64,000 nucleotides of DNA from Congeria kusceri. Taxonomy: Eukaryota > Mollusca > Bivalvia > Myida > Dreissenidae. A model generated the notes under the pieces. It was not told the origin of the DNA. It worked only from the letters and a program-made list of their open reading frames with translations, and ran no database searches. The DNA lies in assembly GCA_027627225.1 (NCBI GenBank), contig JAPFQT010000394.1:78001-142000 (forward strand), in the 5' to 3' direction. This document shows positions 1 to 12,229 of the stretch, one piece after another. Both the position numbers and the translations under genes were made by a program. Within the stretch, counting starts at the first letter, position 1. Every line of letters starts with the position of its first letter.

Positions 1-557
1 ATTATAATTGGGCCATAAAGCACTCATGATCTGGTGAGACATTCAAAGGTATCTGAATACAGACAAACTGTATTTAGTATATTAATGCATTACAATCATG
101 CAAGTGACACCAACGGTTACCAAATACACAATTATTTTCAGTACGTTGACAAACTCTCATTTCCAAATAATCTGTAGTTTTTTTTTAAATTAGTATTTGA
201 AGGGTTTTGTTAAAATCTTTGTGTGAGGCATACAAAAAATATGTTTGTTAAGGCAAGGTAGGTCAGGATTTATTTTTTTAATATTTTTTTATTTGGTAAA
301 TGGTAAACTGGAAGATTCTAAAACTGAATAAATATTCAAAACATATCAGTAATATCCGTAAACATTGTTTATAAGTGGATACTATCAAAACAAAACACAC
401 ACTTATCCAAAAATACATTTAAATATTCAGAAGGGTAAATAAAACAAAAATTATTCCGACATGCCCAATAAAATGTCCTAGGGTCGGGACATTTTTTAGG
501 GGAGGTCGGGTAACCTGAAACAAACTCTTTTTTTAACGCCTGACATAAATGTGCAAC
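1..557. other. AT-rich sequence without recognised gene
   Basis: Low-complexity AT-rich DNA with poly-T and poly-A runs. I see no open frame with splice sites and no repeat shared with the rest of the window. A short G-rich patch lies near 480-515. Confidence 0.5.
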
Positions 558-1362
558 AAGATACTAAGCTGCAGTAACAAATGGCACATTTTTCTTTAAA
601 CAATAATCCACAGCTCTGTGCGAAAGTGAGAATTTTATTGTTTTCTGCTTCCCTCCACAACTGAAAAACCATAGTGGTTTTTTACCAAAATATTAAATTT
701 TGCATACTCACGGCCGAAATTAAATTAACTTTGTTTGCCATTGCCTACCTACCTGCCGAAACGGTCCCTACTCAAACGTTTTTTTTCTTTGGTTAATCCA
801 ATTTAGTGTTTTTTTTTTATTTCAAAAAATATTTTATTTTTTCTTTGGGTTAAATAAAATCTTGATCTTCTTTCATATTGGTCATTTTCCTTCGGGTTAA
901 TAAATTAACTGTATTGCTAAACCCTTGCTTATAATAGGCCATATCACAATGCAATTCTAATAATGTTTTATCAAACTTGTGAAAACAACAGGCATTCTTT
1001 GTCTAATTATTGATGACTGCTAGCAAGCTTTTGTTATATCAACAGACACTTGATTATATTCTTAAAAGCCATGTCTGTGGTATATGCTATATTCTGACGC
1101 TAAATGGATCATTAATAAATTTGCATTAAAAAAAATAAAATAATGATGCCTACCTACCTACCCGTTACCAGCAACCTTGGGTAGGCAATGGAAAACAAAC
1201 AATCTTTTAAGATTGGCCTAATAGATTGTCTCAGTATGGCTGAAATAACAACGTTGAATGCTGTATGGTACTTTTTCCATCTCAATACTCCTAAAGGACT
1301 ACTCATTTCAATTATAGATACATATAAATAGCACACTTTTTTTCAGGTCATGCATTGATACA
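558..1362 (+). repeat. Dispersed repeat R1, copy a (interrupted)
   Basis: The left part (about 558-700) and the right part (about 1219-1362) match the uninterrupted stretch at 8134-8456 in the same order. Shared pieces include GATACTA-GCTGCAG, the CTGTGC(G/C)AAAG-GAGAATTT block and CCATCTCAATACT. The two halves are split by a TIR element. No coding function is visible, so this is an interspersed non-coding repeat of unknown class. Confidence 0.6.
711..1218. mobile_element. Non-autonomous TIR element nested in R1
   Basis: The outer arms are imperfect inverted repeats of about 38 bp. The left arm starts GGCCGAAATTAA and runs to CCATTGCCTACC; the reverse complement of the right end starts GGCCAATCTTAA and runs to the same CCATTGCCTACC. 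The interior is AT-rich and has no transposase-like frame. Its position matches the gap relative to the uninterrupted R1 copy at 8134-8456. I could not define a clean target duplication. The GGCC start would fit PIF/Harbinger-type MITEs, but that is inference. Confidence 0.55.
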
Positions 1363-2050
1363 GAGAACCTGTCAATAACGACACTCAGTGGTTCCGACTG
1401 AAAATGTCGGAAAAGACAGGTTGTCGTATAAACTGGTTTTCATATGAAACGTTTAAAAAAAAAACAATGTTTAATAACGGATATGCCAATAGAATCATTT
1501 GACATTAATTTACTATTATTTCAGTTAATTAATACACACAACATATAGAAATCTTTATGTTCGTTAATTAAATAACATATACCAGCATTCATGCGTGATA
1601 AAAGTTTTTCAATAAATCTACTGCGATTTCCGTTATGTTCATACAAATTTCACACATCAATGAGATTTTATATAAACATATTACGGAAAGCATTGTTACT
1701 GTATTAAGAGCATACCTACTCGCGATATGCTCAATATAAAGCGGGAGTGACGGTTAAAAATGTGTGAAATACATGTATGGTATGCTTACCAATCTCATTA
1801 AGATAAAAATCCTAACGTTGTTAGGATCTGAAGACATCGTATAACAGGTCACGTTAAATGACCGTCCGAAAACTAAAAGCAAGGTTGGGCCACGGTTTTT
1901 GAAAAGTGATGCATTTCCAGCTGATCGTCGGGAATAAATCATTTACAGTTAATTTTCATGGGGATAACAATGAATATAGTGGTACAATAGGCGAGTAAAC
2001 ATCCAAATTTACTTTAATTTCGTGCATAATATTTGTGGTTTATATATAAC
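1363..2050. other. AT-rich sequence without recognised gene
   Basis: Nothing recognised. The short open frames on the minus strand here have no splice context and ordinary AT-rich composition. Confidence 0.5.
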
Positions 2051-3716
2051 ATTTTGAAGGCAACATATACATACCAAATATGAAACCTCTGGGCCTTGCA
2101 GTTTCAGAGGAGAAGATTTTTAAAGTCATTTTGCTATTTAAGTCTACATAAACCATGTGACCCTGGGGTGTGCACAGTTTTGACCCCAGGGGCATCATTT
2201 TAATAATCTTTGTAGAGGACCACTACCGTAAATACTCAGTCATAAGTCGAGATTTTAAGCCTCTTAAATCGTGGTTATAAAGTACATTCGACGTATGAGG
2301 CAGTTCACAATAAAACATTACATATTATATTTAAATATTTGTCAAATGCATTTTATTTCTTACCTGCATATTTGCTAATCCACACACTATATTCCATTCA
2401 TAATTATCAAAGTTTGCCCTTTCGATTAATTACCAACAATTAAGACAAAGCATACCTGTTTCATTATTAAATAAGATGCAAACTGTGAATGAAACTATTG
2501 ACTCAATTTTAATTTACTTAATTTCCCCACTATTGGCCCCAGCTAGACTATCAGCTACCAATAAAAAATCAATAAACCTGCAGACAGAACCCTGCTTTTC
2601 ATGTATAGCATATTGCTAATTAAACTGGCTGGAACTGGTTTTTGTCTACATCAAGACCTGTCAAACAGGAATTGGCAGTGATTTCAGCTTCAAGGCATTT
2701 TCTGCAGACTGTACCGTATATACCTTCTTATTAGGGCATACTCTGGCCAATTTACAGATGGTGTTTTATGATCATTCTAACTTGACTTATGGAATGGTTA
2801 TTATTAGAAATACGTTTCTGGAATATATTTTAACTTCTTGACTTACGAGACGTCTACACTTCTGACTGCGTATTTGTGGCATACAATGTTACATACCAAA
2901 TATAAAACCTCTAGGGTGTGGCCAGTTTTTACCCCAGGGGACCACTATACAATGTTACATACCAAATATGAAACCTCTAGGCCTTGAAGTTTCAGAGGAG
3001 AAGATTTTTAAAGTCATTTTGCTATTCAAGTCTATATAAACCATGTGACCCCCGGGGTGTGCACAGTTTTGACCCCAGGGGCATCATTTGAACAATCTTT
3101 GTCGAGGAGCACTATACAATGTTACATACCAAATATGAAACCTCTGGGCCCAGCGGTTTCAGAGAAGAAGATTTTGAAAGTCATTTTGCTATTTAAGTCT
3201 ATATAAACAATGTTACATACCAAATATGAAACCTCTAGGCCTTGCAGTTTCAGAGGAGAAGATTTTTAAAGTCATTTTGCTTAATATAAGTTTATATAAA
3301 CAATGTGACCCCCGGGGCGTGGCAAGTTTTGACCCCAGGGGCATTATTTGAACAATCTTTGTAGAGGACCACTGTACAATGTTTCATACCAAATATGAAA
3401 ACTCTGTGCCTTGCAGTTTCAAATGAGATTTTTAAAGTCAATTTGCTATTTAAGTCTATATAAACCATGTGACCCCGGTGTTTGGCCAATTTTGAACCCA
3501 AGGGCATCATTTTTGCAATCTTTGTAAAGGACCACTATACAATGTTCCCAACTAAATATGAAACCTCTAGGCCTTGAAATTTCAGAGGAGATGATTTTTG
3601 AAGTCATTTGGATATTTAAGTCTATATAAATCATGTAACCCCACTATACAATGTTACATACCAAATATGAAACCTCTGGGCATTGCGGTTTCAGAGAAGA
3701 TTTTTAAAGTGAGGCC

Positions 3717-3815
3717 TAAAATAAAATATTGTTTGTTTCCTTCCAGCGACCGACCCAGCAAAATCGCAGCGACCCAAAAAATTGTATAGACCAAAGAAAA
3801 CAATATTTTATTTTA
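3717..3815. mobile_element. Foldback element inside the 165-bp array
   Basis: 18-bp perfect inverted arms (TAAAATAAAATATTGTTT at 3717-3734 and its complement at 3798-3815) flank a GC-richer centre with CGACCGACCCAGC. The centre resembles the arms of the MITE at 17027-17262 (CGACCGACCC), suggesting related families. No coding capacity. Confidence 0.45.
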
Positions 3816-3911
3816 TTTGTGTGTAAAAATGCGGGGTGCGAATCCTATAAAAAAATCCAATAGCGTGTGCAAATCTTACTTTCAAAAGACGCTTATAAAA
3901 TGACTTTAAAC

Positions 3912-4010
3912 GGACAGTTCTCAGTAACGCGTAATTTGGCGTATTTTGACGCTAGCTTTTACGAAAAGGACGCCATAACATTCTGTGTCAGATTCTAGAG
4001 CGCAACTATT
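3912..4010 (+). mobile_element. Relic of the CAGAGTTCTCG MITE family
   Basis: The segment CAGTTCTCAGTAACGCGTAA followed by TTTGGCGTATTT and later AGATTCTAG is shared with the left half of the complete 296-bp element at 34231-34526. The right end is not recognisable here, so this is a truncated or decayed copy. Confidence 0.5.
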
Positions 4011-4375
4011 TCCGCTCGCATATGCATGCTTTTTTTAAAACAACGAACACCCACCGGGCAAAAGTCATGTTGCTAAGTCAATATATAATAGTTGTGGCCA
4101 ATTTTGACCCCAGGAGCATCATTTGAACAATCTTTGTAGAAAACCACTACATAATGTTACATACCAAATATGAAACCTTGCGGTTTCAGAGAAGAAGACT
4201 TGTGAAGTCATTTTGCTATTCAAGTCTATATATACCATGTGACCCTATGGATGCGGCCAGTTTTGACCCAGGGGCATCATTTGAACAATCTTTGTAGAGG
4301 ACCACTAGAGGATGTCACAGGTCAAATATGAAAGCTCTGAGCCTTGCAGTTTTATGGGAGAAGATTTTAAAAGTT

Positions 4376-4600
4376 TTCACTTTTTTAGCTTTGGTGACAT
4401 ACATATGCAGCGGACTGGAAAGATCTGAACATCTTTGAAAGAGGTCCACCTAAGGATCATTCCCGTGAAGTTTGGTGAAAATCGGTTTAGGAGGAGATGT
4501 TGTTTAAATGAAAAGTTGACGACATGCACACACACGCACGACAGACAACATGCGATCACAAAAGCTCACCTTGAGCACTTTGTGCTCAGGTGAGCTAAAA
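4376..4600 (+). repeat. Right-end block of a tandem-core element
   Basis: Carries GTGACATACATATGCAG, GGATCATTCCCGTGAAGTTT, a CACACACGCACGAC-type tract and the terminal GAGCACTTTGTGCTC hairpin followed by AGGTGAGCTAAAA. The same block closes the element at 45064-47764, and the extreme end recurs at 31550, 34809, 43834 and, inverted, at 57393. The left end of this copy was not located. Confidence 0.75.
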
Positions 4601-5375
4601 ACAATGGGCAACAACAAAATCCCTTTAATACCAATGGGGCTATGCTCTACACAAAAAAATTCATTAAGGGCAATTACTTTATAAATATTGGAAAGAGTTA
4701 TGGTCTGTGCACTTCCCCTAATTGTCATCTATCATTATATGTAGTTTCATTTGAATCCCTTCAATACTAAAGGAGTAATGCTCCGCAAAAAAAAATTAAA
4801 CAAAGTGCAATAACTCCGTAATATTGAAGAAATAATTATCGTCCTTGTACTCTGCATTTACACTCATTGTCCACTACCATTCTATGACATTTCACTTGAA
4901 TCAATTCAATACTAATTGTAGTATGCTCTGCACAAGAAACTAAAGGCTTCGCACAAGAAAATTAAACAACGGGCACTAACTCCATAATTATTGAAGAAAG
5001 AGTTGTGGTCCTTGCAATCTGCACTTCCTCTCGTTTTCCTTTATCGCTATATGAAGTTTCATTTGAATCCCTTCAATACTAATGGAGTCATGCTCCGCAC
5101 AAGAAAATTAAACGAAGGGAAATAACTCTGTAAACTCTCATTGTCCTCTATCATAATATGAATTTTCATTTGAATCCCTTTCATGCTAATGGATTTTAGA
5201 AAATTAATGCTTCATATAAGGGCAATAACTCTGTAAATATTGAAGAAAGAGTTGTGGTCCTTGTGCTCTGCACTTCATTTCCTTGTCCTCTATCATTATA
5301 TGAAGTGTAATCTGAATCCATTCATTACTAATGGAGTTATGCTCTGCACAAGAAGCGTGGCGGAGAGACAAGAAG
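4601..5375 (+). repeat. Degenerate tandem array, unit about 130-165 bp
   Basis: About five diverged units share GGGCAATAACTC(T/C)GTAA, AAAGAGTTGTGGTCCTTG, CTCTATCATTATATGAAG, TTTCATTTGAATCCCTTCA and ATGGAGT(T/C)ATGCTC(C/T)GCAC. It abuts the preceding GAGCTAAAA end directly. No gene. Confidence 0.8.
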
Positions 5376-6769
5376 ACAGATGGACGATGCGATTCCCTTC
5401 AGGGGCATAAAAACAGGGGAATATAGGGACGCTGTCTGGAGCTTCTGGCCGCTTTCAGACGTTGTCCTGAGAATCGGGAATCATTGGGACACATTCTGCG
5501 TGATTGGCCACTCTCAACTGTTAGTTTTGTCCCTTAACATTCGGGAGACTCAGCTGCATTTGCATTTGTCCAGACTTTATTGGGATACAATCAAATTCAA
5601 GAGAGCGTCTGGACGGTGTCAGGACATACTGGGGACATTATCCGATGGAACAGGAATAATATTGCATCAAAAATTATATATACATACATCACGTCTGGCG
5701 TATAGCATGTGTGTTGTGCATGTTTGTGTGTGTTTGTCATTCGACAAAATTTTGACCCGTTTACCATGAATGCTTCCCAATTATGGATCCTGACAGCGAT
5801 ACAAATAATGAAAAAAAGTCAGGAATGTCAGGATTCTGTCTGGATGCTGTCAGGACACTGTCGGATCGCAGTTGGGAGAATCAGGATGCTGTCAGCGCTA
5901 AGTTGAGACGCTGTCGGGACATAATTGATCTTTTGATCAAAAATTGAATTTCAAGCCCCAAATCGGAATATTGTCCTGACTTTTGACACATTTTATTTAG
6001 GACACTGTTGGCTAAAGAACGGCAGGAAAAATCGGGAATGTGTAACTGAACCTTAAATCACTGAATTGATTGTCTACTGTAATGCATGTAAGACATTTCT
6101 TCATAAACACCCCAAAAATGAAAACAATTTTACTGCTAAATTGAAGAAAACTTGATGAATTATTATTTTTTTGCTAAAAATAACACTGTAACATGGCAAA
6201 CAAATTACTACATTTCCAATCTTCACAGATTTAATCGATAAATGATCAGACTTATTTTCCAAATTTTTTTATCACAAAGCAAGTACCTCTTGTGACACCA
6301 AGGCACACTTTTTTCTCTTTTTATTCTTCTTAAAGTTCAGTATAACAAACACGGCCAAAATCTTAACTACACTATCAAATGGGTACAGCTTCCCGAAACT
6401 CCAACCCTTTGATATTTCGGAATAAGTATCATGCTAAACACAAGCGAACTTGTGATCTGATACCTAGACCAAATCTTAAACCCAATATGTCTGCAAATTA
6501 GTCCATGTTTACTAACTGGTTGTTCAGAGTGCAAAACTAATTGAGTCAACTCCACCGTGGAAAGGGATTAATATAAGCATATGCTTGTTTTCCAATCAAT
6601 ATTCAAACTGATTATGTTAATTATATGCATGTGTATTCATGACATTGAATAAAACATGTTTAAACTAAGTACCAATCAAATATGTGACCACAGTTAAAGA
6701 TCTGTCTTTGTATTGAAATGTCCTTCAGTGAAGTAAGCGGCCTTTGTCAGAGGAAAGCGCGCTCGACTA
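5376..6769. other. No recognised gene; GC-richer patch then AT-rich DNA
   Basis: 5380-5960 is richer in GC and repeats words such as GTCAGGA, GGACA and TCGGGA. It contains a 129-residue open frame (5380-5769) without domains, signal peptide or splice context, which I take as chance. 5960-6769 is AT-rich and featureless. Confidence 0.4.
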
Positions 6770-7075
6770 TTCGAAGCAGGGTTGTGGAAATATCAAAATT
6801 GTTAACTTGTCAATCTACTTGTCGGCAAAAAACAGCCACTTGTCCAGTTTTTCTTTCAGTCCTTCCTGATACATTTTTTCATAAAATTACAAACAAAACA
6901 ATTTGTCATTCGAATGTATAAGGGTATAATAAAACTATAATTAGCTCCCAACTTAAACCTCACATTTACACCTGAAATTGTACTTGTCCATGGACAAAGT
7001 AGACTGGAATAAACCACTTGTCCAACAGTAAAATTACCTGCGTCGGGCATAGGATTTCCACACCCATGATTCGAA
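6770..7075. mobile_element. Short TIR element, about 306 bp
   Basis: Inverted arms of 22 bp with a few mismatches: left TTCGAAGCAGGGTTGTGG, right end complementing to TTCGAATCATGGGTGTGG. The interior repeats ACTTGTC(C/G) and CACTTGTCC. No transposase. A MITE-like structure; superfamily not assigned, no clear target duplication. Confidence 0.5.
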
Positions 7076-8133
7076 GTATTTCAGTTGGTACATATTTTGA
7101 ATAGTGGAAGGGGCATAAATTTGTTAAAATACAAATTTGTTAAAATACAAACCTTTTAAGTGATGCTTTGTATAGTTTATAAATTTTTAGAACAAAAACT
7201 TTATAACCACAATGTCTATGTAAAAAGTGGGCTTATTCCGTCAAAATACAAAACAGAGTTATGGGTAATGTTGACCCTGATACTAGGGTTGATGACAAAG
7301 GTTAGTTCCAAGTTTCGAGTGAATAACTTATGTAGTTTTGAAGTTACAAAACTTTTGACTAAAAACCTGAACCAGGGGTAGTAGGAAAGCCAGGCCTTTT
7401 TCTGACCATTTTGGGAAAAAAAGCACCTCGGTTAAATTGGGAAATTCACCACGTAAAATTTTCTAAATTGGGAAACATTCTTATCGTTAAATCATAAGTA
7501 TAATGATGAAATTTACAGTCTTAAACTAATAAATAAGAATTTAACAGCACTTATAATTTTAATTTAACTCAAAATTGTGATAAATACCTAACCATGCTAT
7601 ACAACCATGAGTTTGTAATCATATGCATATCTCATTTCCTTCAAGTTTGTGTATCTTTCTAAAAATTCATCAACAAATATGACCAACTTCACCAAAATAA
7701 AATTGTGGAATCTACACTCTACATGATTTAGTTTTAATGATGTGTTATTAAACATTGTGTAGTACCTACACTAAATAGGTCACGAAAATATGTGATAACT
7801 TAGAAAGATATCTTTACCTCCGTATATTTAAAACCTTTAGTTTACTGAAACATCCACTTGTGTAAATAACAAAACATTTGCCCATAATTCATGTTAAATA
7901 TCATCATGATGGTGGACAAAAAAATCGTTTTCGTTTGTGTTACCCATTTTATTACAAGACTATTAGAGTGTTCTCCACTTGTAAACAATGTCAACGATCA
8001 AATTAGAGGATATCCAAATGTAGTCAGCGTGAAAAAAATCAGCTGTCAAGTATTGAAAAATCACATTTCACTTTCATTGTCGAAAAAATACAGATTTTTT
8101 GCAGTTGGGAATTTTTGGGTCAGAATCAGCAAA
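7076..8133. other. No recognised gene
   Basis: AT-rich. A short direct duplication AAATTTGTTAAAATACAAA lies at about 7118-7150. A 92-residue open frame at 7891-8169 lacks any recognisable feature and runs into the R1 repeat, so it is not called. Confidence 0.45.
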
Positions 8134-8456
8134 AAGATACTATGCTGCAGTGCCAAATTACACATATAGTTTTCTCTTTAAAAAAACAACAACACTATAT
8201 ACCACCACAGTCCTGTGCCAAAGCGAGAATTTAGTTGTGTACTGTTTTTCCTTGACAACTGTAAGACCATAATCAGTTTTTTCAAAATATTACTGTACTT
8301 AATAGACTGCTAAAGTATGGCGGTTTACCCATAATAACAATTTTAAACTCAATACTGCTCTTTCAAATACATTTTCCATCTCAATACTGCTAAAGGCCCC
8401 CCTCCCCTAATTATGATACAGATAAATAGCAGCTACTTTGTTCAGGTCATGAAATG
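8134..8456 (+). repeat. Dispersed repeat R1, copy b (uninterrupted)
   Basis: Aligns to both halves of 558-1362 without the 508-bp element found there, so it serves as the empty-site reference. Non-coding. Confidence 0.6.
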
Positions 8457-8609
8457 ATACCATGATTCAGTATATGTACATTGTTTTAAAAGAATCTTAT
8501 ATATTATAAAATACATTATTTTTTCATTGCATTAGTATTATTTGATTGTTTATCTCCAGTGGACGTTATAATTAAGATTTCTCCTAAAATAGTGTAATTT
8601 GCAAGTCAT

Positions 8610-9290
8610 TTTGGAATTTCAAACTGAAGTAGTTCTAATATTGCAACCATTACAACTATTTTGATCAAGACATTCATTGATTGTGGATTTAATGTTTAGG
8701 TCTTGAATGACTCTGAAGTACAATGTGCATTGAAAGCATTTCAAAAGCACAGTACCATTAGAATGGGCACCTGAACGAGTCGCAAACAGTTTGTAATATC
8801 TGATAAGCAAATCCCACAAAGAGTTATTCAAAACAGTTATCAAAATCATATATTATGTTGATCAGTAGTTTACAATGCCAATTAGGATGGGTATAACCCT
8901 TGACCATTCTTTTTAAATATCCTATTGATAATATTTTAACTTAAGAAGTACTTAATGAATGATTTTGTATGACAAAGCTTGTGGTTATTTTATCATGACC
9001 ATTTTACACAAAGGAATTCACTGAGGAGGGGCTTTGTCAAGCAATTAAAACCTGTTAGTATCTTCTGATGTCTACTGATTGGTTTCAAACTTCATAATTG
9101 TTTGTTGGACCATAGAACGTTTTAAAGGCATATTTGTTCTGCTCAAGTTAATCGCATTGTTTTCAACAGAAAGGGTCAAAGTAGCACTGTAACTTCGTGC
9201 CAAAGAAACATTTAAGAACAATATGTTAATACATTTGTTGCTGTGCTTTTGTGAAATAGCAAATGCTCTACATTTCAATTTAAAAACGCA
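8610..9290. repeat. Dispersed repeats R2 and R3, first copies
   Basis: 8610-8860 shares GGTCTTGAATG, a GAAAGCA(T/A)TTCA-type word and GAGTTATTCAAAACAGTT with 26815-27010 (R2). About 9010-9270 shares CACAAA(G/A)GAA(T/C)TCACTG, GTTGGACCAT, GTTTTCAAC and GGGTCAAAGTAGCACTG with 30612-30915 and 31552-31835 (R3). Non-coding interspersed repeats, probably pieces of one longer unit. Confidence 0.55.
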
Positions 9291-9576
9291 AAGTCAGCCG
9301 CAAGAGATTTGACATGATATGCTTTGCAACTAAACTTCTTAATATGTAGTTATACTTAGAAATTTTAATTTTATTTTACCTTGTGCTGATTACGCTCTTG
9401 ATAAGTGAACCATCAAATACAGTCATTTTCAGCAAAGTATGTGCATCGAAGCAAGAGTAGAGTAAATGGACGAATAATCAACATAATTAAGATAGGAGGA
9501 GGCATGAGCATACCCAGTCAATACACTTTACACTGTACTATGAACATGATACAATTTTAAAACAAAAAATAAAAAT

Positions 9577-10304
9577 GTAGAATGCCTAGGTGCGCAAAGT
9601 ACAATCGCAAGCATTGCCTCAGCAATGAAGTGGCAATGCCAGTAGAATGCCTAGGTGCGCAAAGTACAATCGCAAGCATTGCCGCAGCAATGAAGTGGCA
9701 ATGCCAGTAGAATGCCTAGGTGCGCAAAGTACAATCGCAAGCATTGCCTCAGCAATGAAGTGGCAATGCCAGTAGAATGCCTAGGTGCGCAAAGTACAAT
9801 CGCAAGCATTGCCTCAGCAATGAAGTGGCAATGCCAGTAGAATGCCTAGGTGCGCAAAGTACAATCGCAAGCATTGCCTCAGCAATGAAGTGGCAATGCC
9901 AGTAGAATGCCTAGGTGCGCAAAGTACAATCGCAAGCATTGCCTCAGCAATGAAGTGGCAATGCCAGTAGAATGCCTAGGTGCGCAAAGTACAATCGCAA
10001 GCATTGCCTCAGCAATGAAGTGGCAACGCCAGTAGAATGCCTAGGTGCGCAAAGTACAATCGCAAGCATTGCCTCAGCAATGAAGTGGCAATGCCAGTAG
10101 AATGCCTAGGTGCGCAAAGTACAATCGCAAGCATTGCCTCAGCAATGAAGTGGCAATGCCAGTAGAATGCCTAGGTGCGCAAAGTACAATCGCAAGCATT
10201 GCCTCAGCAATGAAGTGGCAATGCCAGTAGAATGCCTAGGTGCGCAAAGTACAATCGCAAGCATTTCCTCAGCAATGAAGTGGCAATGCCAGTAGAATGC
10301 CTAG
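9577..10304. repeat. 65-bp satellite, 11 full copies plus a partial
   Basis: The word GTAGAATGCCTAGG recurs at 9577, 9642, 9707 and every 65 bp to 10292. Copies are almost identical: I noted single substitutions in units 2, 7 and 11. Each unit contains nested inverted repeats, GCATTGCC with GGCAATGC and CATTG with CAATG around CCTCAG, so every monomer can fold. High identity implies recent amplification or homogenisation. It directly precedes a PIF/Harbinger-like segment. Confidence 0.97.
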
Positions 10305-11310
10305 CGACGGTGAGCACTTTGAGCATACACAAAACAAATGTCGTCGCTCTGCGTTCTGATAAGAGTGCAGTGGGGTCACCGTAAGGTCTCCATAGCAGCA
10401 CAGTAAGGTCTCCTATAATACCACAGGAGATACGCGGGCTAGCACAGAGGTCTTACTGCAAACACTGTGGTTGTGGGTGGCGCTTTCACGGAGTTCTCTG
10501 AGATGTCACTGCCGCACTACCGCGCTTCTACGGCGAGTCTTCGGCGCTTATATCGAGTGCTATTTTTTTTTACTGCGCTCTCACAATGACTGTACGGAAC
10601 TGTCTCAGTGGTCATTGCGCTCCCAAGGCGCTTCTACAGCATACATCGGCGTTTGCATGACAAAAACAAACGAAATAGTATTAATGAATAAGATAAGCAA
10701 ATAAACATTCGTTTCATCATGGCTGATGTACGCCAGCAAGCCGGGCTACTGCTTGCCTACATGCAAGACCCGCAGATCCACGATGATGCAGACATTGTAT
10801 ATATCATTGTGGGACGACAGTGGAGGAATGCCCAAAGGCGTAGAAGGCTTTGGGTTCAACCATGGCTGATTATAACTACACAATGGCAATATTTTTTTTT
10901 TAATCTGATTTTTTACGAGGCTATAAACATTAGAAATTTTAACGCCGCATTTTGATTATTATAAATTGACAAGCAATGTCTCTGTGTTCAAGCTATATTT
11001 ATAATGTTGACAAAAATGTTACAGTAAAACTGATGAAGATGTGTGTATAAACTTCGTTTTATAGGTAGTGCAAAGAACGTCTTCAACACACGGTGACACA
11101 GTGTGAGCGCCGTGAAAACGCAGTGCACGCAGTGGAAGCCTCGTGAGAGTTCAGACAATCGCCATCAAAAACACTGTAGAACGCAGTGACATCTCCATCT
11201 TCACAAAAAATATCCGATTTTTCTTGCGATCTCACAGCACTCTGAAAAATCAAACAATGCCGTGCCAACGCAGTAAGAACGTGTATAGTGTGACAGGGGT
11301 ATGAGGTAGA
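10305..11310 (+). mobile_element. PIF/Harbinger-like segment, boundaries unclear
   Basis: GC-richer than its surroundings, with many short CACTG/CGCAGTG words in both orientations. GAGATGTCACTGC near 10501 has a near-inverted partner GCAGTGACATCTCC near 11183. Such repeats resemble subterminal sites of a DNA transposon. The segment encloses a transposase-like N-terminal frame at 10719. I could not define terminal inverted repeats or a target duplication. Confidence 0.4.
10719..10868 (+). pseudogene. Fragment resembling PIF/Harbinger transposase N-terminus
   Basis: From the ATG the frame gives about 50 residues ending in the basic-aromatic stretch RRRRLWVQPWL (residues 40-50). In PIF/Harbinger (HARBI1-like) transposases, an N-terminal RRRRWWVRPWL-type motif precedes the DDE domain; this is recalled, not searched. 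The open frame runs on to 10955, but after PWL the residues become low-complexity and family-like sequence stops. No DDE residues follow in any frame nearby and no GT donor sits at the break, so I read it as truncated. It lies within a GC-rich segment with inverted short repeats, next to the 65-bp satellite. An alternative is a chance arginine-rich frame. Confidence 0.45.
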
Positions 11311-12229
11311 CTACTCCTCCCACACAGACTGTACCTTATCTAGAACACTAATCTAAACAGCTTCTTCCAATTGTAGCATTCAGAGGGTTAACACCCAGAC
11401 AGTGTGTACAGTGTACAACTTTGTATAATAGCAGCTAGATTAAGATACAGCTGTTTACATTGGGTAGATTTAAACCTACTTGATATAACTTATAAGGCAA
11501 TATTAATTTGATATTTCTTGTATTGTTTTTAAACTAATTACATTCAGTACAATTTCAATCATACTGATTAATTGTGCAGATTTAAACCTACTAGCCCGAG
11601 TTATATGGCAAACATTTGTTACATTACTTTATACAAATTCTATTGCCATTTTTATTGAGCACAGTCAGTCTGAGTTCAGCTGCAGGAACTCCCCCTATCT
11701 CTTTGACTTTCATCTTTCCCCTCTGTATAGGTGTACATGAGCCGTGCTGAACACACAGGACGATAGCAACATAACTTGAATTGTATTGTTATTTAATAAT
11801 GTACATTTTCTGTTGTTAGCAGACCCCTCCCTCAACCTTGACCAATCTAATAGATCAAGGCTTCCTTATTTTAAAACCATTTATTATAAATGCTTTTTGC
11901 TCTATTTACATTAATTATTATTGTAAAGTATTAATAAAGGACCCAGTTATTAATCTTTTAACTTGTAGTAAATGTTGTTTTAAACCCTACTGGTCGTAAA
12001 ACTTTTACTATGTTTGACAGTAATTTGTATTTAATTGTCTTCGCCAATCAAAATCTCATTATTTGTTGAATATTTTGAACACTTATTTATACTTTGTAAT
12101 GCAATTTTTGCTCTTATAGAAATGGTCACTAGCTATTGAACTTTTAAACTGATTAAACCACCTAGTTTCAGTGTTGCTATCTATGTAAATCATTATTGAC
12201 CTGGTCCCAATATACCAAAACACCAACCA
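11311..12229. other. No recognised gene
   Basis: AT-rich. An internal direct duplication of AGATTTAAACCTACT occurs near 11467 and 11579 with about 60 bp of weaker similarity after it. No exon-like open frame. Confidence 0.45.

Larger units (their letters stand above)
2051..4375 (+). repeat. Degenerate tandem array, unit about 165 bp
   Basis: Successive units repeat the landmarks ACATACCAAATATGAAACC, GGGCCTTGCAGTTTCAG, a TATATAAACCATGTGACC segment, TTTTGACCCCAGGGGCATC and AACAATCTTTGTAGAGGAC. Units are diverged and unequal in length. The array is interrupted around 3712-4075 by unrelated sequence (see 3717-3815 and 3912-4010). The same unit family builds the core of the element at 45064-47764. 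Short open frames across it are by-products of the repeat. Confidence 0.85.

Noticed and set aside
3292..3634. Minus-strand frames in the 165-bp array
   Set aside because: By-products of repeated units; the same words appear in every unit.
5380..5769. 129-residue plus-strand open frame
   Set aside because: Among the longest outside the retroelement, but it has no domain, signal peptide or splice context and sits in sequence with repeated GTCAGGA/TCGGGA words.
9577..10304. CRISPR-like regular array
   Set aside because: There are no variable spacers: the whole 65-bp unit repeats, in a eukaryotic context.
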